Notes: generated by a model not told the origin, from the sequence alone. A stretch of DNA of 41,205 bases from JANYJA01 sp038229055 (GCA_038229055.1 JBBROU010000033.1:1-41205); one strand, 5' to 3'; counted from the first letter of the stretch, positions 25,028 to 33,079 are shown. Made by a program: numbers and translations.

Positions 25028-25720
25028 TCATGCATGAAACAGTATCTCGCCAAACTCGTGGAAACCTTTCTTCCCGACGAGCCATTCGGCGGCTTTCAAC
25101 GCCCCGTGCGCAAATCCCTCGCGATTGCGCGCCGCGTGCCGCAACGTAATTGTATCCGCCCGCGAATCGAAACCAATCTCGTGCGTTCCTGGTATCGCGC
25201 CGGCCCGGTTCGAGGACACATCCACCGCCTTTTTCCACCCCGCCGCGTTCATCTCGTTCACCAGTTTCAGCAGCGTCCCCGAGGGCGCGTCCTTCTTGGC
25301 TGAATGATGAATCTCGTAAGCCCAAGCCTCATATTCCGGCTCGCTCGCTAACAGCCGCGCCGCTTCCGCTACCAACCGGAAGAATGCGTTCACGCCCACT
25401 GAATAGTTCGGGCTCCACACTAGCCCGATGCCACTCTTTTCAACCACTTCACGAACATGCGGCAACTGGTCGAGCCACCCGGTCGTCCCCACCACAACAT
25501 TTACGCCCAATGCCGCAATGCGCTCCACGTTCCCGCCCACTGCGGCCGGCACTGAAAAATCGATCGCTACGTCCACTCCCTCGAACGCCTCCTTGGTGAT
25601 CCCTTCGAAGTTGGAATTATTCAGCTCGTCCAACTTCGTCGCGACCGTAAACCCGTGCTCCGGCGCGAATCGTTCGATCATGCGGCCCATTTTGCCGTAA
25701 CCCACAATCGCCACCTTCAA
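25028..25720 (-). CDS. dapB: 4-hydroxy-tetrahydrodipicolinate reductase
   Basis: The 230-residue protein starts at TTG 25720, overlapping the lysC stop as TTGA, with GAGG 7 bases upstream. The nucleotide-binding motif is VGYGKMG. The family block EIHHSAKKDAPSGT supplies the catalytic His/His/Lys (EHHH-x3-K-x-DAPSGTA in classical members) and GTTGW is also present. It is shorter than the E. coli enzyme (273), as in other compact DapB forms. It reduces the DapA product to tetrahydrodipicolinate using NAD(P)H. Confidence 0.93.
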   Translation of the reverse strand: MKVAIVGYGKMGRMIERFAPEHGFTVATKLDELNNSNFEGITKEAFEGVDVAIDFSVPAAVGGNVERIAALGVNVVVGTTGWLDQLPHVREVVEKSGIGLVWSPNYSVGVNAFFRLVAEAARLLASEPEYEAWAYEIHHSAKKDAPSGTLLKLVNEMNAAGWKKAVDVSSNRAGAIPGTHEIGFDSRADTITLRHAARNREGFAHGALKAAEWLVGKKGFHEFGEILFHA

Positions 25721-27087
25721 TCGAACACCTCGGGATCGAGTTCGCTGAAGAACTCATTGTGCAAGGCCGCCACCGCTTTCTTCAGGTCGGCATCCGCCAC
25801 TACGAAACTTAAATTCAGCAGCGATGCGCCCTGCGAAATCATCCGGACATTCACTGCTTCCACGGCGCGAAACACCCGAATCGCCACGCCTGGCGTATAA
25901 CGGATGTTGTCCCCGACCAGACACACGATAGCCTGCTCTGGCTCGATGCTCACATCTGAGAATGCCTCAAGCTCCGCAACGACCGCGGCCAGATTCTCCG
26001 TTGTATCGACGGTCAGCGAGACGCTCACTTCCGATGTCGCGACCATATCGACCGGCGTCTGCAAGCGATCGAACACTTCGAAGATGCGGTGCAGAAACCC
26101 GTGGACCATGAGCATCCGGGTCGAGTGAATATTCACCAGCGTGATGTGCCGTTTGCAGGCGATCGACTTGACCACGTTCTTGCAAGGCACGGCCTCGGCA
26201 ACGATGCGCGTTCCCGTGCTCTGTGGCCTTCGCGAGTTTAGAATCAGCACGGGAATATTCTTCTCAACCGCGGGAACCACTGTTGCCGGATGCAACACCT
26301 TCGCGCCAAAATACGCCAATTCGGCGGCTTCGGCAAACGAAATCGTCTTAACGCGGTGGCCACCGGGAAGCAGCGTCGGATCGGCCGTGAGCATTCCGTC
26401 CACGTCCGTCCAGATCTGAATTTCCTCCGCGTCGATACCGGCTCCAACAATCGACGCTGTGAAGTCCGAACCGCCGCGCCCGAGCGTGCTCGTGACGCCA
26501 TCTTCCGTCGATGCGATGAACCCGCCCATCACCACCACACCCTCGGCCGCAAGCGGGGGAATCGATTTTTTCAACCTTCGGTAAGTCTCATCGTAGATCG
26601 GAGCGGCTTGCGTGTGCCGCCGGTCGGTCACGATAACGCGCCGGGAATCCACGTGCGTCGCCGGGAGCCCGAAGTGTTCGAAGGCCATCGCCACGATCAA
26701 GCTCGAAAGCCGTTCGCCGTAACTCGAAATCGCATCGATCGAGCGCGGAGTCAGCTCCCCCAACACTGCCAGCCCTTTCACTAATTCGGTTAGTTCTTGA
26801 AAATGCTCGTCCAGAGTTCGGTCCAACTCCGCGCGGTTGCCCAGCGGCACCACCTGCCTCGCCTCGCGCGAATGGAAGTCGCGCAGCTCATGAATCTGGG
26901 CTAGATAATCTTCGCGCTTTCCCGTAATCGCCGTCTGCGCAATCGACAGCAGACGATTGGTGGTCTTTCCCATTGCGGACACAACCACTACGGGCCTGCG
27001 CTCCACCCGCGCTTTCACAATTCCCGCGACCCGCTCGATGGCCGCGGCCGATTCGACCGACGAGCCGCCGAATTTCATCACGATCAT
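25717..27087 (-). CDS. lysC: Aspartate kinase
   Basis: The 456-residue monofunctional kinase starts at ATG 27087, 3 bases after the asd stop. The N-terminal kinase motif is VMKFGGSSV. Further blocks are SYGERLSSLIVA, GFIASTEDG, TLGRGGSDFTAS and WTDVDGMLTADP. The C-terminal third contains paired ACT domains (ITLVNIHSTRMLMVHGFLHR; VSLTVDTTENL; AIVCLVGDNIRYTPGVA; VRMISQGASLLNLSFVV). These normally bind lysine or threonine for feedback control. It phosphorylates aspartate as the first step of the pathway encoded by the surrounding genes. Confidence 0.93.
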   Translation of the reverse strand: MIVMKFGGSSVESAAAIERVAGIVKARVERRPVVVVSAMGKTTNRLLSIAQTAITGKREDYLAQIHELRDFHSREARQVVPLGNRAELDRTLDEHFQELTELVKGLAVLGELTPRSIDAISSYGERLSSLIVAMAFEHFGLPATHVDSRRVIVTDRRHTQAAPIYDETYRRLKKSIPPLAAEGVVVMGGFIASTEDGVTSTLGRGGSDFTASIVGAGIDAEEIQIWTDVDGMLTADPTLLPGGHRVKTISFAEAAELAYFGAKVLHPATVVPAVEKNIPVLILNSRRPQSTGTRIVAEAVPCKNVVKSIACKRHITLVNIHSTRMLMVHGFLHRIFEVFDRLQTPVDMVATSEVSVSLTVDTTENLAAVVAELEAFSDVSIEPEQAIVCLVGDNIRYTPGVAIRVFRAVEAVNVRMISQGASLLNLSFVVADADLKKAVAALHNEFFSELDPEVFD

Positions 27088-27090
27088 GCG

Positions 27091-28137
27091 CTAGTCCAGG
27101 AGCCCCTCGGAATGCATCAACTCCGCATTCAGAACCGCCGCACCCGCGGCGCCGCGCACAGTGTTGTGCCCAAGCGCGATGAATTTCCAATCGAGCACCG
27201 GGCAAGCGCGCAGCCTGCCCAGAAACACCGCCATGCCGCGGTCGCGCTCCACGTCCTTCCGCGGCTGCGGGCGATCCACCTGCTCCATATACTGCACCGG
27301 CCGCACCGGCGCGCTCGGCAGCTTACGCTCCTGCGGCAATCCGGAAAAATCCGCAAACGCCGCTAGAAGTTCCGCGCCCGATGGCTTCGTCGCCAGTTCC
27401 ACCGAAATCGTTACCGTGTGCCCATCGAGCACCGGCACGCGATTGCAATGCGCGCTCACCTTCGCATCGAGCGGCGTAATCACATCGCGCGCATAGCTGC
27501 CCAGGATTTTCTGCGTCTCCTCCTGCATCTTCTCTTCTTCGTTGCCGATGTAGGGCACCACGTTGGCGTTAATGTCGATGGACGATACTCCCGGATATCC
27601 CGCGCCCGAAATGGCCTGCATCGTTGTCGCAATCACGCGTTTGATCCCAAACGCCTTTAACGGCGCGAGGCCCATCGTCAACACCACGGTCGAACAGTTC
27701 GGATTGGTCACGATCTGCCCCTTCCAACCGCGCATCTTCTGCTGCGCCGGGATAATTCGCAGGTGCTCCGCATTGATCTCCGGCACCAGCAGCGGCACGT
27801 CCTTTTCCATGCGATGATTGCGCGAATTCGAAACTACCACGTGCCCCGCTTGCGCGAATGCCCGCTCGATTTCGGTGGCTACCGATGAATCCATCGCTGA
27901 GAACAAAAGCTTCGGTGCGCTGCCCGGCCTGGCTTCTTCCACACTCTTGGCGGAAATGCGTTCCGGCGCAACTCCGTTCAAATGCCACGTCGCCGCGTCA
28001 CGATACTTTTTCCCTGCCGATCGCTCGCTTGCGCCCAGCCACGTCAGCTCGAACCACGGATGCCCGTCTAGAAACTTGATGAAGTGCTGGCCCACCATCC
28101 CGGTGGCGCCGAGCACGCCCACTTCAACTCTTTGCAT
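27091..28137 (-). CDS. asd: Aspartate-semialdehyde dehydrogenase
   Basis: The 348-residue protein starts at ATG 28137. It has the nucleotide motif GVLGATGMVGQHF, the catalytic Cys in NPNCSTVVL and the substrate-binding/His region SAHCNRVPVLDGHT. The spacing is of the fungal/archaeal type rather than the classic enterobacterial type. The end (GHNTVRGAAGAAVLNAE) is also typical. It reduces aspartyl phosphate to the semialdehyde used by DapA. It lies 6 bases after the M20 peptidase gene in the operon. Confidence 0.92.
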   Translation of the reverse strand: MQRVEVGVLGATGMVGQHFIKFLDGHPWFELTWLGASERSAGKKYRDAATWHLNGVAPERISAKSVEEARPGSAPKLLFSAMDSSVATEIERAFAQAGHVVVSNSRNHRMEKDVPLLVPEINAEHLRIIPAQQKMRGWKGQIVTNPNCSTVVLTMGLAPLKAFGIKRVIATTMQAISGAGYPGVSSIDINANVVPYIGNEEEKMQEETQKILGSYARDVITPLDAKVSAHCNRVPVLDGHTVTISVELATKPSGAELLAAFADFSGLPQERKLPSAPVRPVQYMEQVDRPQPRKDVERDRGMAVFLGRLRACPVLDWKFIALGHNTVRGAAGAAVLNAELMHSEGLLD

Positions 28138-28143
28138 ATCTAT

Positions 28144-29157
28144 TCAATTATTCACTTTTTGGAGCTGCAGAACCATCTCCTGGTACAAATCGACCGCGCG
28201 CAACAACTGTTTTTTCGGGACGCGTTCTTCGGAAGTGTGCGCAACGTGGATCGTGCCCGGCCCCAAAAGATAGGGCTGTCCCCACGAGCCATGAAACGCC
28301 GGGATATCGGTGGTGTAGGCGACCACCGTGGTATCGAAGCCTGGCAAACTACCCAATCGAACAGCGGGGATTTCCAGCACCCAGTGCGCTTCGGCGAGTC
28401 CTGCCACGGCGGATTCAATAGCCCGCCGTGTCGCCGAGGAATCGCCCACGAGCCGGACGAAAATCTCCGCCTTCGCTTCATCCGGTATCACGTTCGGCGC
28501 GCGCCCGCCTGCGATCGTCCCGATGTTTAGCGTGCTCTTCCCGAGCACTTCATCGACGGGAAGCTCGATTTTACGAATCTCCGCCAACGCATCTAGTAGC
28601 TTGTCGATTGCCGATTCGCCCAGCTCCGGATAAGCCGAGTGCGCCATCGTGCCGCTAGCTCGAATCTCATATCGCAGGCCGCCCTTCGACCCCAGCGCAA
28701 GCCGGTTCTCCGTCGGCTCGCCATTGATCAGAAACCGGGATCCGCGCGGCGCCTTCGCCGCATGATATGCACCCGCGCTGTTGCGCTCCTCGCCGACAAC
28801 AAACAATAATCCGAAATTTCGGCGGCTTGCGGAGAGCAGCCCCCGCGCCGCGTGAATCATGCAAGAGATAATGCCTTTCGTATCGCAAGCCCCGCGACCC
28901 CAAATGAACTCGTCGTCTTCCCGCGATCCGAAAAACGGAGGCACCGTGTCCATGTGCGTTGACAACGTCACCACCGGCGATCCAAACTGCGCGAAAACGT
29001 TCGAGCGCCCGGGTTCAACTTCGATCAGTTCGGCGCGCCCGCCGTGCTCGCACGCCAACCGCGAAAGAAGTTCGTAAAGAAAGATGCCGACCCGTTCCTC
29101 ATTCGGCGTCACCGATTCGATATCGATCAGGGCGCGCGTCAGTTCGAAGACATCCAT
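28144..29157 (-). CDS. M20 family deacylase, probably succinyl-diaminopimelate desuccinylase (DapE-like)
   Basis: The 337-residue protein starts at ATG 29157 (MDVFELTRALIDIES); a longer in-frame start is unlikely. The metal-binding pattern of M20 enzymes is intact: His and Asp in LSTHMDTVP, Asp in GRGACDTKG, Glu-Glu in VVGEERNSAG and a final His in IHVAHTSEE. A dimerisation domain sits in the middle (KGGLRYEIRASGTMAHSAYP). Its place at the head of an operon with asd, lysC, dapB, dapA and dapD suggests DapE, which removes succinate from succinyl-diaminopimelate. ArgE- or LysK-like deacylases share these motifs, so specificity is inferred from context. Confidence 0.75.
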   Translation of the reverse strand: MDVFELTRALIDIESVTPNEERVGIFLYELLSRLACEHGGRAELIEVEPGRSNVFAQFGSPVVTLSTHMDTVPPFFGSREDDEFIWGRGACDTKGIISCMIHAARGLLSASRRNFGLLFVVGEERNSAGAYHAAKAPRGSRFLINGEPTENRLALGSKGGLRYEIRASGTMAHSAYPELGESAIDKLLDALAEIRKIELPVDEVLGKSTLNIGTIAGGRAPNVIPDEAKAEIFVRLVGDSSATRRAIESAVAGLAEAHWVLEIPAVRLGSLPGFDTTVVAYTTDIPAFHGSWGQPYLLGPGTIHVAHTSEERVPKKQLLRAVDLYQEMVLQLQKVNN

Positions 29158-29176
29158 CAACTTGGCCAAACAGCTA

Positions 29177-29920
29177 TTATGCCGTGGCCCGCGCTGCCCC
29201 AAAAACATGCCTCGTTTTCGGCTCTTGCAGGAATACGATGACGCGCGTTGTGCCGCTTTTCAATCCGGCCCGCAGATCCTTTTGGAAGCCTAAGTCCCGG
29301 CTTGTCATTCCGATCTTCTTAATGGAATACGCGACCGACACATGCCCTAAATGGCGCCCCGCGTTTTCGCCGCGCGAAACCGAGGATTCCGCCCGCTCCA
29401 GGGCGAGAACCAGATACACTGCCGCTGATTCCGCGCCTCCGGCTTCCACGTGCACCTCGACATCGCTGCCCTTTCTCACTGCCCGCAGGGTGACGGCGAT
29501 CTTGGGCGTATGCGCCGCTTCTTGGATCGCATTCAGCGCCGCCGCTCTGTTGCTGCCGACGAATTGCTTGCGGCCGTCCACCACCAGCTGCGGCGTGTAA
29601 ACCTCGTCAGCGCCAAGCCTGCCGGCGTAGTCACGCTGACGCTCGCTGTAAGCGGCGGAAGAATACGGGTCAGACCACCCGAGATGGTTCCAATAGTCCA
29701 CGTGCTCGCTCAGCACAACCAATTCAGCGCCCGCAACTGGTTGTTCCCGATCTAAATTCTCCAGCAGTCTGTCAGCCGCGGGACAACTCGAACAGCCTTC
29801 GGATGTGAACAGTTCGAGCAGCACCGGAACCCGCCCGCTCGGCCTTTGATTCGGAAGTTCCGTTGCGGCCGAGCCGAACCAGCTCGCCAGCACTATGACA
29901 GCCATCTTCGCGAAATTCAT
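29177..29920 (-). CDS. DUF1223 thioredoxin-fold secreted protein
   Basis: The 247-residue protein starts at ATG 29920 with AGAGAGAGG upstream. That ribosome site lies in the 3' arm of a possible small CTCTCT/AGAGAG hairpin. A signal peptide (MAVIVLASWFGSAATE) precedes a thioredoxin-like domain with LLELFTSEGCSSCPAAD, whose Cys pair forms the candidate redox site; LSEHVDYWNHLGWSDPYSS and YTPQLVVDG are conserved in DUF1223. The C-terminal half is a beta domain. The function is unknown. It lies between the Met-rich peptide and the lysine operon, so a role in periplasmic redox defence is possible. Confidence 0.8.
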   Translation of the reverse strand: MNFAKMAVIVLASWFGSAATELPNQRPSGRVPVLLELFTSEGCSSCPAADRLLENLDREQPVAGAELVVLSEHVDYWNHLGWSDPYSSAAYSERQRDYAGRLGADEVYTPQLVVDGRKQFVGSNRAAALNAIQEAAHTPKIAVTLRAVRKGSDVEVHVEAGGAESAAVYLVLALERAESSVSRGENAGRHLGHVSVAYSIKKIGMTSRDLGFQKDLRAGLKSGTTRVIVFLQEPKTRHVFGAARATA

Positions 29921-29997
29921 CACAATCCTCTCTCTAAGACAAAGAGAGCCCGGCGAATGGCAGAACGCTTGCAACCCGCACAGGCCCATTTGCAGTC

Positions 29998-30210
29998 TTA
30001 TTGCTTCGAATCCATTTTGTCGCCGGCCATTTTGTCGCCCGACATTTTATGGCTCGACTTCTTGGTCTTGTGCTTCTTTGTCTTCTTACCCATTTTGTCG
30101 GACGACATTTTGTCCCCCGCCATCTTGTCGTCCATCTTGTCCTGGGCGAACCCGGCCGTCGCAAAGCTAAGCCCGAGCGCCATCGTCAGTGCCGTAATCG
30201 TTCGTTTCAT
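29998..30210 (-). CDS. Methionine-rich periplasmic peptide (MxKDx type, MrpX-like)
   Basis: The 70-residue precursor starts at ATG 30210 with AGGGAG upstream; a longer in-frame start is rejected. The signal peptide ends at AGFA, leaving about 48 residues with seven Met, almost all in DKM or HKM units (AGDKM, SSDKM, SGDKM, AGDKM), plus a Lys-rich centre (KKTKKHKTKK). This is the pentapeptide MxKDx repeat type. In Azospira suillum, a Met-rich peptide (MrpX) made under SigF control scavenges hypochlorite and is repaired by YedY1. The same partners are encoded just upstream here, 19 bases away, so the same role is inferred. Confidence 0.8.
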   Translation of the reverse strand: MKRTITALTMALGLSFATAGFAQDKMDDKMAGDKMSSDKMGKKTKKHKTKKSSHKMSGDKMAGDKMDSKQ

Positions 30211-30229
30211 TCGTTTTCTCCCTGTAAAC

Positions 30230-30976
30230 TCAAAGTCCTGCGTAATAGTCGTACCCGCGTTCCGCCCAGTAATCCGGCGGTCGTGAATCCGAGTAAGTAA
30301 TGAATCCAACCCGCTTCACATTCTTGATTCCATACTTCACCGGGACTACTAGGCGCAGTGGTGCGCCATGCTCAGTGCTTAACGGCTGGCCGTTCATTTC
30401 ATAAGCCAGCAGCGTCTGCGGATGCAACGCGCTGGCGGTGTCGATTCCCGCGTAATACTCGCGATTGGGCGTCTGCAGCCCGACGTACCGCGCTCGCTCC
30501 GATCCGCCTGCAAACGCAGCAGTGAAATCTGAGAGCCGTGCGCCTCCCCAGTGAACGACTGTGCTCCAACCTTCGATGCACTTGAATTCAGTGACATGCT
30601 CCGCTTTCGGCAGCTTGCGAATGTCGGACATCTCGAGTTTGCTGGTCGCTTGTTGATCTCCGTAACGAGTCAGTTCAAGCCACCAGTCTGTGTCCTCAAC
30701 GTCGTCGTCTAAGCCCTCGTTCCCGTTGGCCCTCGGCTCTTCCACCCTTGAGACCGGAAATTGGGGCGCGAGATGATTCGGACCAAAGAGGGCCTTGCTC
30801 GTCACCCGCTCGTTGAAAGCTTGAACACGCCGGAATCCTGCTGGCAGTCCACTTTGATCGGGCCCGTTGCGTAGCCACTCCCATCCCGCGATTCCCGCCA
30901 CCGCGCCCGCGGCTAGCCCGATAAATCCGCGCCTCGTGCGGGTCTTCAACTCCTGTTCGGGTGTCCGATTAAGCAT
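30230..30976 (-). CDS. Molybdopterin methionine-sulfoxide reductase, YedY1/MsrP-like
   Basis: The 248-residue protein starts at ATG 30976 and overlaps the cytochrome gene by 8 bases. It begins with a Tat signal (TRRGFIGLAAGA). The sulfite-oxidase fold has the molybdenum-ligand Cys133 in FKCIEGWS. Further conserved blocks are YVGLQTPNREYYAGID, LLAYEMNGQPLSTEHGAPLRL and KYGIKNVKRVGFI. It is shorter than E. coli MsrP and lacks part of its N-terminal region, as in YedY1-type enzymes. It would reduce oxidised methionine in periplasmic proteins or in the neighbouring Met-rich peptide, with electrons from the adjacent cytochrome. Confidence 0.85.
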   Translation of the reverse strand: MLNRTPEQELKTRTRRGFIGLAAGAVAGIAGWEWLRNGPDQSGLPAGFRRVQAFNERVTSKALFGPNHLAPQFPVSRVEEPRANGNEGLDDDVEDTDWWLELTRYGDQQATSKLEMSDIRKLPKAEHVTEFKCIEGWSTVVHWGGARLSDFTAAFAGGSERARYVGLQTPNREYYAGIDTASALHPQTLLAYEMNGQPLSTEHGAPLRLVVPVKYGIKNVKRVGFITYSDSRPPDYWAERGYDYYAGL

Positions 30977-31628
30977 CGGCGACCTTCTCTTTTGCGTTTG
31001 TAATCTCAACGCCGCTTACCATCGAGCGAAAGTCGTTGTAGCCCGCGCGAACCACCTGCGCGAGGTGAATTACGAAGAACGCGAGAAACCCCATAGTCAG
31101 CGAAAAGTGTTCCAGCCTCGCCGCCGGATACCCTCCGAGCGCGCCAGTCAACCAGGCAAGCTGAACCGGACGATAGATTGCCAAACCGGTCACCGCGCTG
31201 CCCGCGCCCATGATCGTTATAGCCGTATACGCAATTCTCTGCGCGCCGTTGTATTTACCCTGAGGTGGAAGCTCTTTACGCAGTCCCAAGTCGTGGAGCG
31301 TCACCTTCATTGCATGTCTTAGCGATTTCCGGTCCGGAACTAGTTGCCGCCACTGTCCCGAAAACATCGTGAACGCGGCATAGAGTATGCCGTTGACGAC
31401 AAAAATCCACGCGATAAAAAAGTGGATTGCCATGCCTTCCGCCAAGCGGTGATCCAGATGAAATAATTTGTAAACCCACTGCGGGAAAAAGTGGAACGCG
31501 CCCACCTCGTAAACGTCATTGGCCCAATAAATCAGCAGCCCGCTCCAAATCATCAGAAACAACACTGGAAAATTCACCCAGTGCGTCCACCTCGTCGCTA
31601 GCAGATGTTTTTTTTCGATGCGCTCCAT
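30969..31628 (-). CDS. Cytochrome b561-type membrane subunit, YedZ1-like
   Basis: The 219-residue protein starts at ATG 31628. Four hydrophobic spans can be seen (NFPVLFLMIWSGLLIYW; HFFIAWIFVVNGILYAAF; IAYTAITIMGAGSAVTGLAIY; FSLTMGFLAFFVIHLAQVV). Candidate haem His residues lie in RWTHWVN (about 16), MAIHFF, LEHFS and VIHLAQ. It is the first gene of the operon and probably passes quinol electrons to the YedY1-like enzyme. It is transcribed from a GTAACT-N16-CGAA element that ends 20 bases before its start. AGGGAAG precedes the ATG. Confidence 0.85.
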   Translation of the reverse strand: MERIEKKHLLATRWTHWVNFPVLFLMIWSGLLIYWANDVYEVGAFHFFPQWVYKLFHLDHRLAEGMAIHFFIAWIFVVNGILYAAFTMFSGQWRQLVPDRKSLRHAMKVTLHDLGLRKELPPQGKYNGAQRIAYTAITIMGAGSAVTGLAIYRPVQLAWLTGALGGYPAARLEHFSLTMGFLAFFVIHLAQVVRAGYNDFRSMVSGVEITNAKEKVADA

Positions 31629-31648
31629 GGCTTCCCTACGCGGATGGA

Positions 31649-31674
31649 TTCGCGCGCTTCTCAGCGAAAGTTAC
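31649..31674 (-). promoter_or_regulatory. SigF-type promoter of the cytochrome b/reductase/Met-rich peptide operon
   Basis: On the minus strand GTAACT (31674-31669) is followed by exactly 16 bases and CGAA (31652-31649). This is, from memory, the consensus of SigF/NrsF-regulated promoters in Caulobacter (GTAACC-N16-CGAA). The start codon is 20 bases downstream. An identical element points the other way 46 bases further. Confidence 0.75.
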
Positions 31675-31720
31675 GCTCGCCGTCCGTTTGCGATAATCGA
31701 AATCGCATTCCCGCATGACC

Positions 31721-31746
31721 GTAACTTTTGTTGCTCAGCCCCCGAA
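31721..31746 (+). promoter_or_regulatory. SigF-type promoter of the sigma/anti-sigma operon
   Basis: On the plus strand GTAACT (31721-31726) is followed by exactly 16 bases and CGAA (31743-31746). It lies 21 bases before the GTG start of the sigma factor, so the sigma factor probably activates its own operon. The boxes and spacer length are the same as in the divergent element for the reductase operon. Confidence 0.75.
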
Positions 31747-31767
31747 ACCTCTGTATAGGCTCGTTCT

Positions 31768-32301
31768 GTGACGGGCGCCGGGGAACTTGAGACTCTCATG
31801 CAGCGTTACCAGCAAGCCGACACAACCGCCGCCGCGACGCTGGTGAATGAGCTGAGTCCGCAAATGTTTCACTTCTTCCTTGGGCAGGTTCGCGACCGCT
31901 CGCGCGCCGAAGATCTGCTGCAGGATTTCTGGCTCCGAATCCACAACGCCCGCCATACCTACCGCCCGCCTGAACCCGTGCTCCCGTGGCTTTACGCGAT
32001 CGCGCGGCGCGTGCGCATCGATCAGTACCGCCGCTCGCGTGCGATCGCCGAGCACGAGATGCAAACCGAAGTTCTTCCGGAACGCCCTGAATCCGCACCG
32101 TCGTCCCGCTCGACACTCGATATGCGGGAACTCCTGAAAACGCTGCCGCCCGCCCAGCGCGAGGTCATCCTGATGTTGAAAGTGTCGGGCCTAACGTTGG
32201 AAGAGGTCGCCCTTGCTACCGGGTCCAGCGTCGGTTCAGTCAAACAGAAAGCGCACCGCGCATACGAAAAATTGCGGAAGCTCTTTGGTGCATCTCGATG
32301 A
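31768..32301 (+). CDS. ECF RNA polymerase sigma factor, SigF-type
   Basis: The 177-residue protein is started at GTG 31768; this start gives a short leader from the SigF-type promoter and has AGG 8 bases upstream. An ATG at 31798 is a possible alternative. Region 2 contains MFHFFLGQVRDRSRAEDLLQ followed by DFWLRIHNAR, PWLYAIARRVRIDQYRR (region 2.4). Region 4 contains LKTLPPAQREVILMLKVSG, then TLEEVALATGSSVGSVKQK, a helix-turn-helix. Its stop overlaps the next start as ATGA, the usual plan for a sigma factor and its membrane anti-sigma partner. It is proposed to recognise both elements in the upstream gap. Confidence 0.88.
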   Translation: MTGAGELETLMQRYQQADTTAAATLVNELSPQMFHFFLGQVRDRSRAEDLLQDFWLRIHNARHTYRPPEPVLPWLYAIARRVRIDQYRRSRAIAEHEMQTEVLPERPESAPSSRSTLDMRELLKTLPPAQREVILMLKVSGLTLEEVALATGSSVGSVKQKAHRAYEKLRKLFGASR

Positions 32302-33068
32302 CCTGCGACAAATTCTGTGAGCTGATCTCCGAAGGCCAGCCCTCAAATCCGAACGCGCAGCAACACTTGCAAACCTGTGACGGATGCCGCGCAATGATTG
32401 CGTCCCTCACGCCATCGGATGCAGCGGCCCCAAATGTTGATCGCATTCAAGCTGCGATCGCCAAAAACATGAGGCCCGTCCGGCCATTGCCGTCCAACCT
32501 GACCTTGATGCTCCTGTTCAGCGCGGTCTTCTTTGCCTTCGCCCTTACGGCCGCGATGCCGGTCGGCTATTTTGGATTCCGTGCGCTAAGCAGTTTCCAA
32601 AAGATGGCCGTATATTCGGGAATCGCGGGCTGCGCTCTGTCTTCCTCAGCCTTGCTAGTTTCGCAGATGATTCCCGGCTCGAAACGCGTCTTGAATCCCG
32701 CCCTCGTTCTTCCCAGCGAGATTATGTCTCTGATTGTGATAACGCTCGGGATGTTCCACTCGTACACCACTGAGCGTTTCGTTCTGCGCGGTATTGGCTG
32801 CCTGCGGCTCGGCACGATCTGCGCGTTCGGTTGCGGCGCGCTTGCGTGGCTGCTTCTCCGAAAGGGCTTTTTCACGTCCCCGCCTGTCGCCGGCCTCATT
32901 GCGGGATCCTTCGCCGGGTTCGCAGGCTTCGCCGTGCTGGCGCTGCACTGTCCCATCTTAAATGTCCCCCATATCCTCGTCTGGCACCTTGGCGTTCTCG
33001 CCATAGCGGTGCCGGTAGCACTCATCATTGCTTTGGTCGGCAAGCGCTACCATCGCGTGCACGGTTAG
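32298..33068 (+). CDS. NrsF-like (DUF1109) membrane anti-sigma factor with N-terminal zinc-finger motif
   Basis: The 256-residue protein starts in the ATGA overlap with the sigma gene. The first 60 residues form a soluble domain with His23-x3-Cys27-x2-Cys30 (HLQTCDGC), the ZAS-type anti-sigma zinc motif, plus Cys3 and Cys7. About six membrane spans follow. The late block LHCPILNVPHILVWHLGVL resembles the C-terminal signature of NrsF/DUF1109 proteins (HC then WH). NrsF holds SigF inactive until reactive chlorine or similar stress oxidises cysteines. The zinc-finger extension is not part of the NrsF proteins I recall. The stress signal here is inferred from the regulated genes. Confidence 0.75.
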   Translation: MTCDKFCELISEGQPSNPNAQQHLQTCDGCRAMIASLTPSDAAAPNVDRIQAAIAKNMRPVRPLPSNLTLMLLFSAVFFAFALTAAMPVGYFGFRALSSFQKMAVYSGIAGCALSSSALLVSQMIPGSKRVLNPALVLPSEIMSLIVITLGMFHSYTTERFVLRGIGCLRLGTICAFGCGALAWLLLRKGFFTSPPVAGLIAGSFAGFAGFAVLALHCPILNVPHILVWHLGVLAIAVPVALIIALVGKRYHRVHG

Positions 33069-33079
33069 AGTAGTTCTGA

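Noticed and set aside
29921..29997. Lysine riboswitch upstream of the lysine operon
   Set aside because: The space is only 77 bases, lies before the DUF1223 gene rather than the pathway genes, and shows no multi-helix junction. Only a small CTCTCT/AGAGAG hairpin was seen.
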